This document shows, piece after piece, positions 4,912 to 5,976 of a stretch of 5,976 nucleotides of DNA (position 1 is the first letter of the stretch; each line of letters opens with the position of its first letter). A program made the position numbers and the translations under genes. The notes under the pieces are model-generated. The model had not been told where the DNA came from, did not search any database, and worked only from the letters and a program-made list of their open reading frames with translations. The stretch is taken from positions 1 through 5,976 of the forward strand of contig CAAEVI010000060.1 of the NCBI GenBank assembly GCA_900759455.1, in the 5' to 3' direction. The DNA comes from Erysipelotrichaceae bacterium. Lineage in GTDB: Bacteria > Bacillota_I > Bacilli_A > Erysipelotrichales > Erysipelotrichaceae.

Positions 4912-5976
4912 TTATTCGTTTATGATTCGATTCAGCAGTTCCACCGTTTCCATCGCGTCTTTTGTATAATAATCGGCATGAATCTGCTGGGCATATGCTT
5001 TGGTCAATACCGCGCCGCCGACCCAGATCGGACAGATGGAAGGATCCTCTTTCAGTCTTCTGATGGTCTCTTCCATTGCCGGCAGTGTCGTGGTCATCAA
5101 AGCACTCAGCCCGATCGCATCCGGATGGTGCTTATGCCATGCTTTCACCACTGTATCGACAGCAACATCTTTCCCCAGATCAATGACACGGTATCCGTAA
5201 CTTTCCACAACGACCTTCACAATGTTTTTCCCGATGTCATGGATATCTCCTTCCACCGTGGCCATCATGACAACGCCTTTCTCCGCAGTTCGGTCACTGA
5301 AGCATTCTTTTAAGATCGAAAATGCCTGCTTGCTTGTTTCCGCGCACTGCATCAGCTGCGGCAAAAACATCTTCTGTTTTTCATACAGTTCGCCGGCCTC
5401 ATTCAGCGCCGGGATCAAAACAGTATTGATGATGTCCATCGGCTGCATTTCTTCCAGCAGTTTTTTTACCGCGCTCTCTGCCTCCTGCTGAAAGCCGTGC
5501 AGGATGACGTCATGAAGACTCATGGACGATTTCTCACTTTTCGTTACAGGAAGCTGTGTACTGTGCCGATTGATATATTCCTGCGCGTCTTTGTCATAAC
5601 AGCGCAGAACCCGGAAAGCATCCACAGCAGCCATCATCTCCTGATCCAGCGGGTTCATGATCGGCAAAGTCAGACCGGCTGTCATTGCCATGGTCAAAAA
5701 GGTACGATTCAGTAACGGGCGCTGCGGAAGACCGAAAGATACGTTGCTGACACCGAGCGCCGTATGCACGCCCAGCGTCTTGACCAGGGCAAGTGCCTTG
5801 ATTGTCTCATACACTTCTTTCTGCTGCGCACTGGCTGTAAGGACCAGCGTATCGATGACGATACGCGAACGGTGAATACCGTATGCTTCAGCGGTTGAAA
5901 TGATGCGTTTTGCTATTTCAAAACGCTCTTTTGCCGTAGCAGGAATTCCGTTCTCATCCAGTGTAAGACCGATGAC
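4912..5976 (-). CDS. metH: Cobalamin-dependent methionine synthase, C-terminal part (5' end outside window)
   Basis: MetH moves the methyl group of methyltetrahydrofolate via bound methylcobalamin to homocysteine, making methionine in the cytosol. The visible 354 residues, open at the window edge, start inside the folate-binding TIM barrel (LTLDENGIPATAKERFEIA, then LGVSNVSFGLP at about 74-84). The helical cobalamin cap follows (about 150-230, with DIINTVLIPALNEAGELYE), then the B12-binding Rossmann domain (about 233-350). The latter carries EGDIHDIGKN (242-251), in which His246 is the expected lower axial ligand of cobalt, and later GLSALMTTT and WVGGA. The protein stops after this domain, so the AdoMet-binding reactivation domain of E. 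coli-type MetH is missing, as in the short Thermotoga/Firmicute type. Reactivation would then need a separate protein. The N-terminal zinc-dependent homocysteine domain, if present, lies beyond the window. Confidence 0.93.
   Translation of the reverse strand, partial: VIGLTLDENGIPATAKERFEIAKRIISTAEAYGIHRSRIVIDTLVLTASAQQKEVYETIKALALVKTLGVHTALGVSNVSFGLPQRPLLNRTFLTMAMTAGLTLPIMNPLDQEMMAAVDAFRVLRCYDKDAQEYINRHSTQLPVTKSEKSSMSLHDVILHGFQQEAESAVKKLLEEMQPMDIINTVLIPALNEAGELYEKQKMFLPQLMQCAETSKQAFSILKECFSDRTAEKGVVMMATVEGDIHDIGKNIVKVVVESYGYRVIDLGKDVAVDTVVKAWHKHHPDAIGLSALMTTTLPAMEETIRRLKEDPSICPIWVGGAVLTKAYAQQIHADYYTKDAMETVELLNRIINE

Noticed and set aside
4792..5313. Plus-strand open frame of 173 codons
   Set aside because: It runs through the metH terminator and opposite conserved metH domain sequence. 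Nothing in its translation resembles a known protein.

Overview
The window looks like chromosomal DNA of a low-to-moderate GC Bacillota, probably a gut anaerobe of the Erysipelotrichia/Clostridia type. That placement is inferred from a MetH lacking an AdoMet-reactivation domain, a paired COG0523 GTPase cluster with a YcgQ-like tail, Gram-positive-style Shine-Dalgarno sites and an IS150-type insertion sequence. No rRNA or other taxonomic marker is present. All recognised genes lie on the minus strand, so transcription runs from right to left.

Right edge to 4873: the 3' part of a cobalamin-dependent methionine synthase (metH, open at the window edge). It holds the end of the methyltetrahydrofolate-binding domain, the cobalamin cap and the B12-binding domain, and is closed by a strong intrinsic terminator. 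An intergenic stretch with an extended -10 promoter follows.

4714 to 1839: a tightly packed three-gene operon. First is a classical COG0523/CobW GTPase with a CxCC motif and a His-rich metal-binding loop. One base after its stop comes a second CobW-like GTPase that lacks the CxCC motif and carries a C-terminal domain resembling the YcgQ/DUF1980 tail. Overlapping its end by 17 bases is a PfkB-family sugar or nucleoside kinase. The layout suggests metal handling, most likely zinc or cobalt, coupled to a small-molecule kinase of unknown substrate.

1834 to 4: a complete IS3-family (IS150-like) element of 1831 bp, inserted one base past the kinase stop codon. It has TG...CA ends, imperfect terminal inverted repeats of about 47 bp and a matching ATC on each side. 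A three-HTH OrfA and a DD(35)E OrfB are linked by a -1 frameshift at an A7 heptamer. Its ends carry unusually readable regulation: a perfect outward -35 box at one end and an extended -10 at the other would form a strong promoter only in the excised circle. A long stem would hide the transposase ribosome-binding site in read-through mRNA coming from the kinase operon.

No tRNA, CRISPR array, recognisable riboswitch or defence system is visible.
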